A stretch of 64,000 nt of DNA from the NCBI GenBank assembly GCA_020637435.1, contig JACJVW010000001.1, positions 186,001 through 250,000 of the forward strand, given 5' to 3'. The notes below the pieces were generated by a model. That model searched no databases. It had not been told where the DNA came from and worked only from the letters and a program-made list of their open reading frames with translations. This DNA comes from Candidatus Woesearchaeota archaeon (GTDB taxonomy: Archaea; Nanobdellota; Nanobdellia; Woesearchaeales; JACJVW01). Positions within the stretch are counted from its first letter, which is position 1; each line of letters starts with the position of its first letter. Positions 41,592-51,867 of this stretch are shown in pieces. A program made the position numbers and the translations under genes.

Positions 41592-44357
41592 ATGCATCCG
41601 GAAACCACTCTTACAGACGCACAAATAAAAGCAGTACAAACAACTGAAGGTCCTGTTCTAGTGATAGCTGGACCTGGTACAGGTAAGAGTAAAGTAATAA
41701 CTGAGCGAGTAGCTTATTTAGTTTCAAAGAAATCTGTTGATCCAGGAAATATTCTTGTAAGTACTTTTACAGTGAAAGCAGCTGAAGAGCTTAAAGATAG
41801 ACTTAGGTTAGTTATAGGGAACAAAGTAGAGAATATGCACATTTCCACTATTCATTCATTTTGTCAGATGATGTTAGAAGAATATTCTGATGCACATAGA
41901 TTAGGTGCAAGTTTTAGTGTTCTTGATGAAGAAGATCAATACATATTTGTGAAATCAGGGTATGGGTATCAATTTGGTCTAAAAGACCACTTACAGCCTT
42001 ATGAAATCTCACCACTAATAACTACATTCAATCGTTTCACTGAAAATAACATTGAACCTCTTGAACTGATTGAACACTGTAAAGAGAATGGTTCCAGTGA
42101 AAGAGAGATAGCTATAGCAGAAGCGTATGATAAATATATAGTAGCACTTCAGAGCGAGAATCTTGTTGACTTTGCTAATCTCCAAAAAGAACTTTTGCAT
42201 CTGATTGAATCAAACGAGAACATAAAAACAGCAATTAAAGAAAGATTTAAATATATTTTGATAGATGAGTATCAAGACACTAATCCCATTCAAGACAAAA
42301 TCTTTATGGAAATATGTAATGAATCTTCAAATATTTGTGTTGTTGGTGATGAGGATCAGAGTATCTATGGTTTTAGGGGTGCATCAACCCAAAATTTTCT
42401 AAAATTTCCTGAGAGATATTCTGATACAAAAGTGCTCAAACTGGAAAAAAATTTCAGATCCTCTAGTGATATTGTTGACTTCTGTGACAATTTCATTAAA
42501 GAACATAGGGCTTATCCAAAAAAGGTTTACGCTCAGAGAGATAACCTTAATAGACCTATCTTGATTAAAGGTCAAAACATAGGTGATGAGGCAAAACAAA
42601 CAGTTGAGTTCATTAAGAATCTGTATGAGGATAAAAAAATAAAACACTATGGCGATATTGCTATTTTATTTAGATCAGTAAGAAATCATTCTGAGTTTTA
42701 TGTGAAGTATTTGCGAGAGGCAAATATACCTTATTATGTTATAGGCGATGGAGCATTTCTATCTAAAGAAGAAGTGCGTACAATTCTATATCTAATGGCT
42801 TTTTGTGAAGGACACCAACCAACTGACAAGCAGTTAGAGTATTGGAAATGGTGGGATAATACTCTTTTACTGAATAGTGTCATTGACTTATCGAATGATG
42901 CAAAGACAAAACTAGGTAATGATATTTTATCTTCGGACTTTCTTGAAAAAGCTACCTATGATGGTTTAGCTGCTAAAGGCTTAGAAAAGTCAGAAATTTT
43001 TAAGTTGTTGAGACTTGTTGATAAGCGTACAGAAGTCATTAAAGAGGGTGAAAAGAAGAAAAAGTATTCCCTAACACAATTGTTTTATGACATTCTAAAA
43101 AGGACCGGATACTTAAAAAAGATTATTGATCAAAATGATCCAGGTTCAGAATTGCAGAAATATAATCTCGGTCTATTGAGTCATATCATATATAAGTACG
43201 AATCAACAACTCACAATAACAATTTTAAGCATTTCTTTGAACACCTATACTATTTGCCAGATGACAAATCGCATAATTCTGCTTTTATTGAAGAAACTAA
43301 CGCAATAAAACTAATGACCGTACATCAGGCTAAGGGTTTAGAGTTTCCAGTTGTAATACTTGGCTCAGTCACTAAAAATAGATTCCCTAGTTCAGCTGCA
43401 AAAAGAGAATCAGAATTTTTCACAATACCGGAGAAGCTAAGGTTATACAACAATCAATATGACGCTCTTGCTGAAGAACGAAGATTATTCTATGTAGCAA
43501 TGACACGGGCGCAGGATCTTCTTGTAGTTGCTACAACTGATGGCGAAGGAAAGAAACTATCAGAATACATTCAAGATGATATTGGAGTAAATAATTTTGC
43601 CAGACCTGAACATGAATTTGCAGATTGTCAAAAAACCTATGAAGAACCTGATGATATTCCAAGATTATCCTATTCTGCAATAAACAACTTTTTATCATGT
43701 CCATTTAGATATAGTCTCAACTATCTCTACAAATTTCAAACACCTCCAACATTTTATCAAAATTATGGTACAGTTGTACACAATGCTTTGCAGAAGATTC
43801 ACTTAGATCTTAAAGATGGGAAAACTGTAGAGATTGAGAGGATTAAAGAGATTACAAATTCTGTATGGATTCCTGTTTATTTTGACAAACGAAAAGATGA
43901 CAACATGAAAGGTAAACTAGTTGAGTATCTTTGGAATTATGTACGAAAAGGAACCAAACGGTACAAAGAAATCCTTGATGTTGAAAAACCATTCTCTTTT
44001 ATTGGTGAGAAATTCATTATTCGTGGAAAAGTAGATCTCATTAGTAAAGATTCAGATGATTCTATCAGTATTATTGACTTTAAATCAAGGAATATTGAAG
44101 GAGTAGAAGAAACGATGGTAGATATACAACTTCGGATGTATCATCTTGCATTGGAGCATGAATATTCTTTTGATAACTTGTACGCATATACATTCCTGGA
44201 CAACATGCGTACTAAATTTGACAATTCAAAAGAGAAACTTGAAGAGACTAAAGAAATAATGATTGATGTTGGAACAAAAATAAAAGAGGAAAAATTTGAG
44301 CGTAATTTGCATTCAAAGTTCTGCAAGAAATGCATGTACAGCTTTTTATGTTACTAG
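41592..44357 (+). CDS. UvrD/Rep-type helicase fused to PD-(D/E)XK nuclease
   Basis: 921 residues from the ATG at 41592 (a TTG at 41583 is also in frame). Superfamily 1 motifs: AGPGTGKS, IDEYQDTNP, VVGDEDQSIYGFRGA, MTVHQAKGLEFP, YVAMTRAQ. The C-terminal domain is an AddB/Cas4-like nuclease: LSYSAINNFLSCPFRYS, GTVVHNALQ, IIDFKSR and a final CKKCMYSFLC cluster that could hold an iron-sulfur cluster with the Cys in FLSC. This layout occurs in DNA repair and in defence islands; the neighbours favour defence. Confidence 0.9.
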   Translation: MHPETTLTDAQIKAVQTTEGPVLVIAGPGTGKSKVITERVAYLVSKKSVDPGNILVSTFTVKAAEELKDRLRLVIGNKVENMHISTIHSFCQMMLEEYSDAHRLGASFSVLDEEDQYIFVKSGYGYQFGLKDHLQPYEISPLITTFNRFTENNIEPLELIEHCKENGSSEREIAIAEAYDKYIVALQSENLVDFANLQKELLHLIESNENIKTAIKERFKYILIDEYQDTNPIQDKIFMEICNESSNICVVGDEDQSIYGFRGASTQNFLKFPERYSDTKVLKLEKNFRSSSDIVDFCDNFIKEHRAYPKKVYAQRDNLNRPILIKGQNIGDEAKQTVEFIKNLYEDKKIKHYGDIAILFRSVRNHSEFYVKYLREANIPYYVIGDGAFLSKEEVRTILYLMAFCEGHQPTDKQLEYWKWWDNTLLLNSVIDLSNDAKTKLGNDILSSDFLEKATYDGLAAKGLEKSEIFKLLRLVDKRTEVIKEGEKKKKYSLTQLFYDILKRTGYLKKIIDQNDPGSELQKYNLGLLSHIIYKYESTTHNNNFKHFFEHLYYLPDDKSHNSAFIEETNAIKLMTVHQAKGLEFPVVILGSVTKNRFPSSAAKRESEFFTIPEKLRLYNNQYDALAEERRLFYVAMTRAQDLLVVATTDGEGKKLSEYIQDDIGVNNFARPEHEFADCQKTYEEPDDIPRLSYSAINNFLSCPFRYSLNYLYKFQTPPTFYQNYGTVVHNALQKIHLDLKDGKTVEIERIKEITNSVWIPVYFDKRKDDNMKGKLVEYLWNYVRKGTKRYKEILDVEKPFSFIGEKFIIRGKVDLISKDSDDSISIIDFKSRNIEGVEETMVDIQLRMYHLALEHEYSFDNLYAYTFLDNMRTKFDNSKEKLEETKEIMIDVGTKIKEEKFERNLHSKFCKKCMYSFLCY

Positions 44358-44369
44358 GTGATATATACT

Positions 44370-44792
44370 ATGAGAAAAGTCTGGCTGGGATTAACATCAT
44401 TAGATAATTGGGATTTAATAAAAGGAAATCAAACTTATGCTTTTAAAAAACAAATAAGCTATCAAAAAGTGTCTGTAGATGATATAATTATTTTCTATAT
44501 TATTCCTAAATCATTAGGAGGTATTTTCAAGGTTGTATCAAAACAGGTAACAAACCCTATAGATTTTTCAGGAGCTAATTATCCTTATCAAATTTTAATG
44601 GAGAAGATTCTTATTTTGGATGAATTGTTGATAATTGATGACAAATTCAAAAATTATCAAATTACCGATAGCATTTCAATATTTAAGAACAGAATAAGAT
44701 GGGGTACTGTTCTAATGGGAAAAGATCTTATTGAATTAAAAGAAGATGATTATGACTTTTTATTACAGGTGATGCAAAATGAACAATTTTAA
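44370..44792 (+). CDS. EVE-domain protein
   Basis: 140 residues, from the ATG at 44370 with a Shine-Dalgarno AGGTGAT seven bases upstream. MRKVWLGLTSLDNWDLIKG and the VDDIIIFYII ... GGIFKVVSK pattern match the EVE fold (PUA-like), which in related proteins reads modified bases in DNA or RNA, often beside restriction-modification genes. It overlaps the methyltransferase gene by 14 nt. Its position supports recognition of methylated or other modified DNA. Confidence 0.75.
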   Translation: MRKVWLGLTSLDNWDLIKGNQTYAFKKQISYQKVSVDDIIIFYIIPKSLGGIFKVVSKQVTNPIDFSGANYPYQILMEKILILDELLIIDDKFKNYQITDSISIFKNRIRWGTVLMGKDLIELKEDDYDFLLQVMQNEQF

Positions 44793-46422
44793 AGGTAATT
44801 TAGAATTAAATTGGATCAATAAAGATAAATCCCTTTTTTATGAATATGACGAGAATGGAATACCTACACTTCTAAAGAAAAGTCAAAAAGACCCCTCTGC
44901 CCCTTGGGTTTTAAAAAATGATATAAGAGTATCTGAACCAAGGATACTTAAACTTATTAAGGAATATGGTGATTTATCTAATTTAATTAATCCACATGAG
45001 AATATACTCATCCAAGGAGATAATCTACTTGCACTTAGAACACTTTGTGAAACTTTCAAAAATATCAATGATAAAGATAAAGCAAAGTGTATTTATATAG
45101 ATCCACCATATAACACTGGATCTGCATTTAAACATTACGATGATAATTTAAAGCGTTCAGAATGGCTAAGTATGATGCTTGATAGACTTATTCTTTTAAG
45201 AAAGTTAATGAGTAGAGATGGGACTATTTGGATATCGATAGACGCTGAGCAATCCCATTACTTAAAGGTTTTATGTGATGAAGTTTTTGGAAGTGTAAAT
45301 TTCATTGATGAAATTGTATGGCAAAGAGCTTTTGCACCTGTAAACTTAAAAAAAACACTATCTCGAAATCACGATTATATATTAGTTTACGCGAAAGATA
45401 TTAATCAAGTTGCTCTGAATAGTTTAGAAAGGACTGAATCTCAGTTAAAAAACTATAAAAATCCAGATAATGATTCAAGGGGACCTTGGACATCTGCAGA
45501 TATGAGTGTTGGTCCAGTTATAGAAGACAAGCTATATACGGTTAAAACTCCATCTGGAAGAGAAGTCAAACCTCCTTCTGGAAGATGTTGGGTATATACC
45601 GAATCAAGATTTAAAGAATTAGTTGCTGACAACCGTATATGGTTTGGAAAGTCCGGTAATAATGCCCCAAGAGTAAAAAAATTTCTTTCTGAAGTAAAAA
45701 CAGGTGTTACTCCTATGACGCTTTGGTTACGAGAGGAAGTAGGAGATAATCAAGAAGCCAAAAGAGAGGTTAAAAAAATTAATCCCAATGCTGTTTTTGA
45801 TACCCCAAAACCTGAAAGACTCATGGAAAGAATAATAAAGATAGCCTCTTCGGAAGGTGATCTAGTATTGGATGCATTTCTTGGTTCTGGAACTACAGCT
45901 GCTGTGGCTCATCGATTAAATAGAAAATGGATTGGTATAGAAATAGGAAAACATGCTGATTCTCATTGTATTTTAAGACTAAATAAAACCATTACAGCAA
46001 AAAAAAATGATCCAAGCCTAACGACATTTGATAAAGGTGACCAAATTTTTGTGAATGGATTTCGCTACTATAAATTAGGAGACTCTCTTATCAACGACAA
46101 TCGTATGAATTGGGACTTGACTTATGAAGAGATTTCTCGAGCACTCTTTATGAATTTTGATTTCAGGTACAAAGAAGGACTTAGTGCCAATGTGCATGTT
46201 GGTAAGTCTGGAAGAAACTACTCTCTTTGCATTGTAGCAAAAGAGATGAAAATCATCACTAAGGATGAGCTCCTTGGTTATCTTGATTCGTTAAAACAAT
46301 CAAAGAGCACAAAGATAGTAATTTTCACAAATCATGGTGTTGCTATCAAGAACGAAGATCTACCAGATAACATTACAATAAGAAAAATACCAGAGTCAGT
46401 ATTGAGGAAGTATCATCTATGA
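44779..46422 (+). CDS. Type III restriction-modification DNA methyltransferase (Mod)
   Basis: 547-residue N6-adenine methyltransferase of the beta class: motif IV IDPPYNTG (residues 107-114) comes before the SAM motif DAFLGSGTT near 370. The region between carries the probable target-recognition part. Shine-Dalgarno AGGTGAT precedes the ATG by five bases. It is coupled to the Res subunit 9 bases downstream. Confidence 0.9.
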   Translation: MNNFKGNLELNWINKDKSLFYEYDENGIPTLLKKSQKDPSAPWVLKNDIRVSEPRILKLIKEYGDLSNLINPHENILIQGDNLLALRTLCETFKNINDKDKAKCIYIDPPYNTGSAFKHYDDNLKRSEWLSMMLDRLILLRKLMSRDGTIWISIDAEQSHYLKVLCDEVFGSVNFIDEIVWQRAFAPVNLKKTLSRNHDYILVYAKDINQVALNSLERTESQLKNYKNPDNDSRGPWTSADMSVGPVIEDKLYTVKTPSGREVKPPSGRCWVYTESRFKELVADNRIWFGKSGNNAPRVKKFLSEVKTGVTPMTLWLREEVGDNQEAKREVKKINPNAVFDTPKPERLMERIIKIASSEGDLVLDAFLGSGTTAAVAHRLNRKWIGIEIGKHADSHCILRLNKTITAKKNDPSLTTFDKGDQIFVNGFRYYKLGDSLINDNRMNWDLTYEEISRALFMNFDFRYKEGLSANVHVGKSGRNYSLCIVAKEMKIITKDELLGYLDSLKQSKSTKIVIFTNHGVAIKNEDLPDNITIRKIPESVLRKYHL

Positions 46423-46431
46423 GGTTTCAAA

Positions 46432-49164
46432 ATGGAAGGACAATCATTTTATGAATTTATACAATCAAATGCGCATTACAGAAATGCTATAGATAATGTT
46501 GATAAGGAACTTATTCAGGAGATAGAGAGTACTATCAATTCAAAGTTTAAGTTTAGACCATATCAAGAACAGGCTCTTATGGCTTTTAATTGGATTATCA
46601 ATAAATGTATCACAAATGATTCTATAGCATCTGAACTTGTGGATGAAAGCTGTGGTAATGTCCCTGTCATAGGCATGGAGCTTTGTACAGGAAGTGGAAA
46701 GACGCTGTTAATTGGTGCATTCGTTACTTATTTACATGTAAAACATAATATCAAAAACTTCTTGATTCTAACGCCACCTCGTGGAAAGAGTGCTATCTAT
46801 GATAAAACAATTAAGAATTTTGACCTAAATGATAGACTATGTGTTTTGTCAAATAGTCTTGATAAGAAATTCAACCTAGTTACAGGTGAGAATTATACTG
46901 ATAAAAGCTCTAATTATGACGCGGATGCAGACTTTACTATATTTGTGTTCAACATTAACAAATTCTTTGAAAGTGCTTCAGGAGTAAAGAATGTAGATAA
47001 AGCATGGGAAGAGAGCTTCTGGAAGAACCCAGATGGAAATATTATCTCCTTCAGAGACTATCTTTCAGGACTTAATGACCTTGTAATCATCACAGATGAA
47101 TCTCATCACTTTCAAAAATATAGTAAAACTTCTGGGGATGCTGTTGCTAGTGGACAGGGAAATACTGCAGGAGATATTGTTAGTAGCTTAAAAGCCAAGT
47201 ACCTAATCGAATTCACTGCTACAATGGTAGCAAAACAAAAACCAATCTTTAGATTTCCTGTAAATGAATACATCTCTGAGGGGTATGGTAAAAAGGTCCG
47301 TGCATGGGGCATCAGTACTAATAATGAAAGTGGTCTATGGCAATATGATGAGAATGTGCAAGATAAACAAAAAGAAGTTACAGATGCAGACGCAAGTAGA
47401 TTAGTTAGAGCAGTAGCTGTTCATATTATCAAGAAGAAAGCATTAGGATATGACAAAGATGATTCTGACAAGTCAAAAAAGCCAATCCTATTGGTTAAAG
47501 CAAGAAGCACTGCACACGCTGATAATCTCTATAATTATCTTGTAAAAGAGATTCCAAAGAAGACTGATCAAATTGAACAGATCTATGAAGCAATTCTAAG
47601 AGATAGTGAATACGAAATAAATCACCTTATTAAAGATAATTCGACTAAAGAAAGTATAATCAGCGAGATTGAAAATATTGGTGATAAAGCATTCTCATTT
47701 CATACTGCTAATGAAACAAAGGAGACACTAGATCTATTTACAGGACTTGAAGAAAATGAAATGGAAGTTCTCATCCAAGTCGATAAAGCAACAGAAGGGT
47801 GGAACATTGATAATGTCTATACAATATTGATCTTAGCCAATACACCTGGAGATATTAAGACTAATGTAAAGCAACTTATAGGACGAGGTTTAAGGTTATT
47901 AAGAGAAAAAAGAGAATATGATGACTCAGATAATAAACTGCTCAAAGAACAAGAGATTTTACACATAGTATGTGATAAAGGCAATAATTTTGCCAAGTTT
48001 GTAGAAGAGATTAGAAATGAAATAGGACTAAACTCTGAAAACTTTGGTGAAGATTACATTGAAGTTCCTAAACAGAATAAAACTACTTCTGAAGATATGA
48101 TGAAATACAATGACCTTGTTGTGCCAATCATATCAAGAGAATCAGAATCACTAATAAGCAATCCAGATGAACTCATTGGAAAACTTACTTACAATCATCT
48201 TGGGATTGATAACTTTGTTACGCAAATTAGTTCCCCATTTACAAGCATAAAGGAAAATGGTAAACTCTTGAAATGGCAAGAAGATGAACAAAGTCAAGAA
48301 CGAGACTATACTACAGGTATGGTCGTTAGAGAAGGAACCTCTGAATACTTAGAAGAGGAAGAACTTGTTATTGGTGATGTTCAAAGAACAAAGATTGTAA
48401 AAGAGATAATCAGGAATCAAAACTTATTACCCTCTGATGAGGCTGTTGATGACTCACTTAAAGAAGTTCTTAGAGAACTAACTGACAAATACTCCTTCTT
48501 TTTTAAGAGAAAATATGGCACTAACACCCTATGGGTGAATAAGTTCTCAAAAGAACTAATTAGCTTTATTTCCAAGAAGATTGATATGTATTTCACTGCA
48601 AAAACGACAATAAGTGGATATTCTCAATTCAAAGAAGTATTTACTGAACATAATATCCTTATTCGACAATCAGGAAACAATGCTAATAACATTAAGTCAA
48701 AAGAGCAACTACATGAATATTTTGAGACAAATAGAAACAAAATCCCTACATTCTATGCAACAGGATATGAAAAATCCTATTTTCATTACTCTCAATTTGA
48801 TAGTAGTCAAGAAGCTAAGTTTGCAGAACTACTTGAACAGTGTGAAGATGTAGAACTATGGGTTAAAAATAAGAGACATGGCCAGCTTGTTATGAAGTAT
48901 GGTCTAGGGAATAGTTTCAATCCAGATTTTATTGTAAAATTGAAAGACTCCAATACAATACATATCTTAGAGATAAAAGGAGAAGTCTTCAATGAAGCAA
49001 GTAAAGAGAAGAAAGATGTTATGAGAGAATCAAATGCACTTGCAGAAGGGAAATTCAAGAATTACTTCCTACTACATACAACTATTGATACACTCTACGA
49101 AAGAAGTATTGGTAGCTTCAATGAAATTATTGAAGTTGATGATTTAAGTAATGACCCACAATGA
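46432..49164 (+). CDS. Type III restriction endonuclease, helicase/nuclease subunit (Res)
   Basis: 910 residues. SF2 helicase part: Walker A TGSGKT (about 86-91), DESHH as the DEAD-like box near 222-226, and a C-terminal helicase motif QLIGRGLRLL. A PD-(D/E)XK-like nuclease segment lies near the end (NPDFIVKL ... HILEIKGE). With Mod it makes a type III system that cuts DNA bearing unmodified inversely oriented sites. The start follows a GAGGT ribosome-binding site. Full length and intact. Confidence 0.9.
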   Translation: MEGQSFYEFIQSNAHYRNAIDNVDKELIQEIESTINSKFKFRPYQEQALMAFNWIINKCITNDSIASELVDESCGNVPVIGMELCTGSGKTLLIGAFVTYLHVKHNIKNFLILTPPRGKSAIYDKTIKNFDLNDRLCVLSNSLDKKFNLVTGENYTDKSSNYDADADFTIFVFNINKFFESASGVKNVDKAWEESFWKNPDGNIISFRDYLSGLNDLVIITDESHHFQKYSKTSGDAVASGQGNTAGDIVSSLKAKYLIEFTATMVAKQKPIFRFPVNEYISEGYGKKVRAWGISTNNESGLWQYDENVQDKQKEVTDADASRLVRAVAVHIIKKKALGYDKDDSDKSKKPILLVKARSTAHADNLYNYLVKEIPKKTDQIEQIYEAILRDSEYEINHLIKDNSTKESIISEIENIGDKAFSFHTANETKETLDLFTGLEENEMEVLIQVDKATEGWNIDNVYTILILANTPGDIKTNVKQLIGRGLRLLREKREYDDSDNKLLKEQEILHIVCDKGNNFAKFVEEIRNEIGLNSENFGEDYIEVPKQNKTTSEDMMKYNDLVVPIISRESESLISNPDELIGKLTYNHLGIDNFVTQISSPFTSIKENGKLLKWQEDEQSQERDYTTGMVVREGTSEYLEEEELVIGDVQRTKIVKEIIRNQNLLPSDEAVDDSLKEVLRELTDKYSFFFKRKYGTNTLWVNKFSKELISFISKKIDMYFTAKTTISGYSQFKEVFTEHNILIRQSGNNANNIKSKEQLHEYFETNRNKIPTFYATGYEKSYFHYSQFDSSQEAKFAELLEQCEDVELWVKNKRHGQLVMKYGLGNSFNPDFIVKLKDSNTIHILEIKGEVFNEASKEKKDVMRESNALAEGKFKNYFLLHTTIDTLYERSIGSFNEIIEVDDLSNDPQ

Positions 49165-49582
49165 ATTATATCTCAAAATCAAATTTCAAAGATGGCCTTG
49201 CTTGTAAAAAGCTATTTTGGTACGAAATAAATGAACCTGAGAGTATCCCAAATACTGACTTTTCTACAATCGCTGCACAAGGTACACAAGTAGGTGAGCT
49301 AGCAAGAACATTGTATCCTGAAGGCCTCTTGGTTAATTCACCTAAGGAAGAAGCTCTATTACATACACAACAAATGCTTCTTAACAAAAAACCTCTTTTT
49401 GAAGCTGCATTTGCATTTGAGGATCTATTTTGTAAAGTTGATATACTTAATCCCCTTGATGATGGTACATGGGAACTTATAGAGGTTAAGATGGGTACTT
49501 CTATGAGGATGACTATTTTGACGATATAGCTTTTCAACTATATCTTGTTCGTGCTTACAACCATATATCCATTCAGTTATAA
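49161..49582 (+). pseudogene. Truncated, frameshifted DUF2779-like nuclease
   Basis: The frame starts in an ATGA overlap with the res stop and reads as the N-terminus of a PD-(D/E)XK family resembling DUF2779 (ISKSNFKDGLACKKLFWYE, QGTQVGELARTLYP, ELIEVKMGTS). It ends early at 49529. In the +1-shifted frame the expected continuation appears (YEDDYFDDIAFQLYLVRAYN), stopping at 49582. So there is a frameshift near 49500 and loss of the rest of the gene. The remainder to 49931 contains no convincing gene. Confidence 0.65.
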
Positions 49583-49931
49583 AATCTTCATCCATCATCC
49601 TTACTCTTTTTATAGGTGAAATTGATTTGCCATTTAATATCCTCTCAGTACTAAGTTTACCAATAGGTTTTGGTTTTTTAATAGGTGATTTAAGAATAGT
49701 CATGTAAAATATGGATTTAAGATGATAAATCAATGTTTTTAAACTGAGCTATTATGCCCTGCTATTCAGACATTAAGAAAAGTGCCCCGTGCGGGACCAT
49801 CACCACTAGGCCAAATCTCAATACACTCCCTAAACCATACCCTTTTCTCTAAAACTCAATTTGAGCACTACTCAACTCTTCTGCATTCTTTACTTATCCC
49901 ATTATAAACAACCCCTCCTTCTCCATCCCTC
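49583..49931. other. Gap at the right end of the AT-rich defence region
   Basis: The boundary of the AT-rich block falls here. A minus-strand frame (49425-49703) starts from an ATG at 49703 and could be a truncated gene, but half of it is antisense to the nuclease remnant. A short hairpin-like stretch near 49789-49800 has a run resembling part of a tRNA; neither is assigned. No repeat or attachment site was recognised. Confidence 0.3.
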
Positions 49932-51635
49932 ATGCTCGAAACACTCGTCGAACGCGAAGCGCGCACCCTGGCTAAACCACTCACCAAAAACAAGAAAGCT
50001 AACATAGTCAGCTTCCTAAAGGACGCAAAGCAAAGGGGCTACGCCTTCACCGCAGACCTCGTCCACCACGCAACCTTCGTAAGCCCAAACTCCATAGACA
50101 GACTCGTAGCTCTTGAAGAGCGAAACGGCGTCGAAGCGACAGAGAAGATGGTGCAGGGCTTCGCCTGTCTCCTCGCATATTCAACAGAGCGCACAGCGGC
50201 AGTCTATCAGGTACTGGATGAACGCTTCACTAAAGAAGAGACCGACCGCATGGTCCAGGCCCTGCCAAGCATCCTTGGCAATTCCGTCGCAAGGCTCCAA
50301 AGCCATCTCGAATTCTTCGACAACAAACATGACCCCGATACGACCAAGCGCATCTTCCTCAGTTACTACAGCCTCTTCACCACATCACCGGCAACCATAC
50401 AACAGAAATACGCTTATCTTGAAAAGCGTCATGGCAAAAAAGCAAAGGACCTCATTGAAAAAACACCAAGCATCATCGGCTCCTCCATCGCCAGATTCGA
50501 TAAATTCTATGACTATTTCGACAGCGTCTGGGGAGAAGACGCAAACCGCATGGTAGAAGCCTTCCCAAGACTCTTCAGGTACAGCCTTGCTGAATTAAGA
50601 AAGCGCACAGACTTCCTTGTGGCAAGACATGGAAAAGCGGCGATAAAACTAATAGCACAATCACCGCGAGCGATAAGTCATCCCATCCGCTCACTAAAAA
50701 AAGTTTACGAACACTTTGATGAACGCCATGACCCACAGCAGACCAATCATATCTTGGAACAGGCACCTAACCTATTAGGTGTCTCACAAGAGCGAACTAG
50801 TAGCATTGAAGACTTCCTTGAAGAACGCCTCGGCGAACATGCCAATAAAGTCATCGAAGACTTTCCAAATGCGCTCATCTATTCTCTTGAACGCACAAAA
50901 CAGGTATTTGCTCTTTTAGACCAACGACACGAACCGGATAAGGTAGCCTACGTAGTCAGAAAATGCCCAACCGTCATAGGTAGCTCACAGCAGCGCATCA
51001 AAGACTACTATAGGCTCTTCGACAGCAGGCACAAGAAAGACACCACCTCACGAATCGTTGAAGTGGTAGCGACCGTCTTTCGAGCATCAGTAGAGTACTT
51101 CAGGACAAAGTACCAGTACTTTGACGAAAGGTTCCAGGACAAGAAAGCAACCAACCAGCTTATTGCCAAAGCCCCCTCAGTACTGCGTGCATCGACATCC
51201 CACCTTGATGAGATACTCCAATATATGGACAGCCGTCATGACAAAGACAAAACAGACGACATCTGCATCAGCAGTCCCAGATTTCTGGCCTACGCAACAC
51301 AACGAGTCATCGATGCATACGAAAACATCGAGACCTACATGACACCGCAAGAAGCCACCCAAGTTGTCGAAGCCGCTCCCTTCATCCTAGCAACTTCCCT
51401 ACAACGAACGAACAACACCATAACCGCCTTAGAAAAACAAGGTCTTGGACCGGAGTACCTGCCGCAGTTCCCCTTCCTCCTCTACTTCTCAGAACACTTC
51501 ATCGCAGACACACCTCCAGCAAAGCTGATTGAGATTGTCCATGACCTTGAGGAACGCTCTAAAAAAAGGCCCATCCTCGATATCGAAGACCATCGCTTAG
51601 ACAAAGTGCTATATGAACAGTGGGCGCACGAATAA
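49932..51635 (+). CDS. Helical repeat protein with about 14 mTERF-like repeats
   Basis: 567 residues. After about 40 residues it consists of about 14 repeats of 31-36 residues, period near 34, with consensus close to 'fYxyFDxRHgxdaxxxIvexxPxilxxSxxR'. Clear copies: ERHDPQQTNHILEQAPNLLG, RHEPDKVAYVVRKCPTVIG, KRHGKKAKDLIEKTPSIIG, ERLGEHANKVIEDFPNALI. A short helix, a variable loop, and a PxxL/PSI turn followed by Ser match the repeat pattern of mTERF nucleic-acid-binding proteins. It is not in an operon and has no signal or cysteine motif. The family match is by pattern only, so it could be another alpha-solenoid. Confidence 0.7.
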   Translation: MLETLVEREARTLAKPLTKNKKANIVSFLKDAKQRGYAFTADLVHHATFVSPNSIDRLVALEERNGVEATEKMVQGFACLLAYSTERTAAVYQVLDERFTKEETDRMVQALPSILGNSVARLQSHLEFFDNKHDPDTTKRIFLSYYSLFTTSPATIQQKYAYLEKRHGKKAKDLIEKTPSIIGSSIARFDKFYDYFDSVWGEDANRMVEAFPRLFRYSLAELRKRTDFLVARHGKAAIKLIAQSPRAISHPIRSLKKVYEHFDERHDPQQTNHILEQAPNLLGVSQERTSSIEDFLEERLGEHANKVIEDFPNALIYSLERTKQVFALLDQRHEPDKVAYVVRKCPTVIGSSQQRIKDYYRLFDSRHKKDTTSRIVEVVATVFRASVEYFRTKYQYFDERFQDKKATNQLIAKAPSVLRASTSHLDEILQYMDSRHDKDKTDDICISSPRFLAYATQRVIDAYENIETYMTPQEATQVVEAAPFILATSLQRTNNTITALEKQGLGPEYLPQFPFLLYFSEHFIADTPPAKLIEIVHDLEERSKKRPILDIEDHRLDKVLYEQWAHE

Positions 51636-51867
51636 CACTTCTATCCCCTTCCTAAAGTGTTACAACTCTTTTCTCTAAAACCGCTGAGCCATCCAAAAAA
51701 GTCTGTTATTGAAAGATTCAGTAAGTTCTTTGAAAGATTCTTTGGTATTTCCAAGAATAAGTTTACGATTAAAGAGAAGTAGGTATGTATTGATACCAAG
51801 CATTTTTGCCTGCTCGCAAAATCACTGGACCTCTTACGATAAGATTTATAAACAATGTAACACTTAT
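51636..51867. other. Intergenic stretch, possible protein remnant
   Basis: Plus-strand reading from about 51650 to 51780 resembles the end of a lost gene (KPLSHPKKSVIERFSKFFER in one frame, ending at a TAG), but no start is present. The rest holds the TATA-like GATTTATAAAC at 51843-51853. No complete gene. Confidence 0.3.

Noticed and set aside
49425..49703. Minus-strand frame starting with MTILKSPIKK
   Set aside because: Half of it is antisense to the nuclease remnant, and no family is seen; it may be a truncated gene but cannot be supported.
49785..49815. Short tRNA-like or rRNA-like stretch (GTGCCCCGTGCGGGACC)
   Set aside because: No acceptor stem, T arm or full anticodon arm can be formed around it.
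50113..50556. 147-aa second frame inside the mTERF-like gene
   Set aside because: Composition is Ser/Arg-rich as in shadow frames, and the main frame carries clear repeats.
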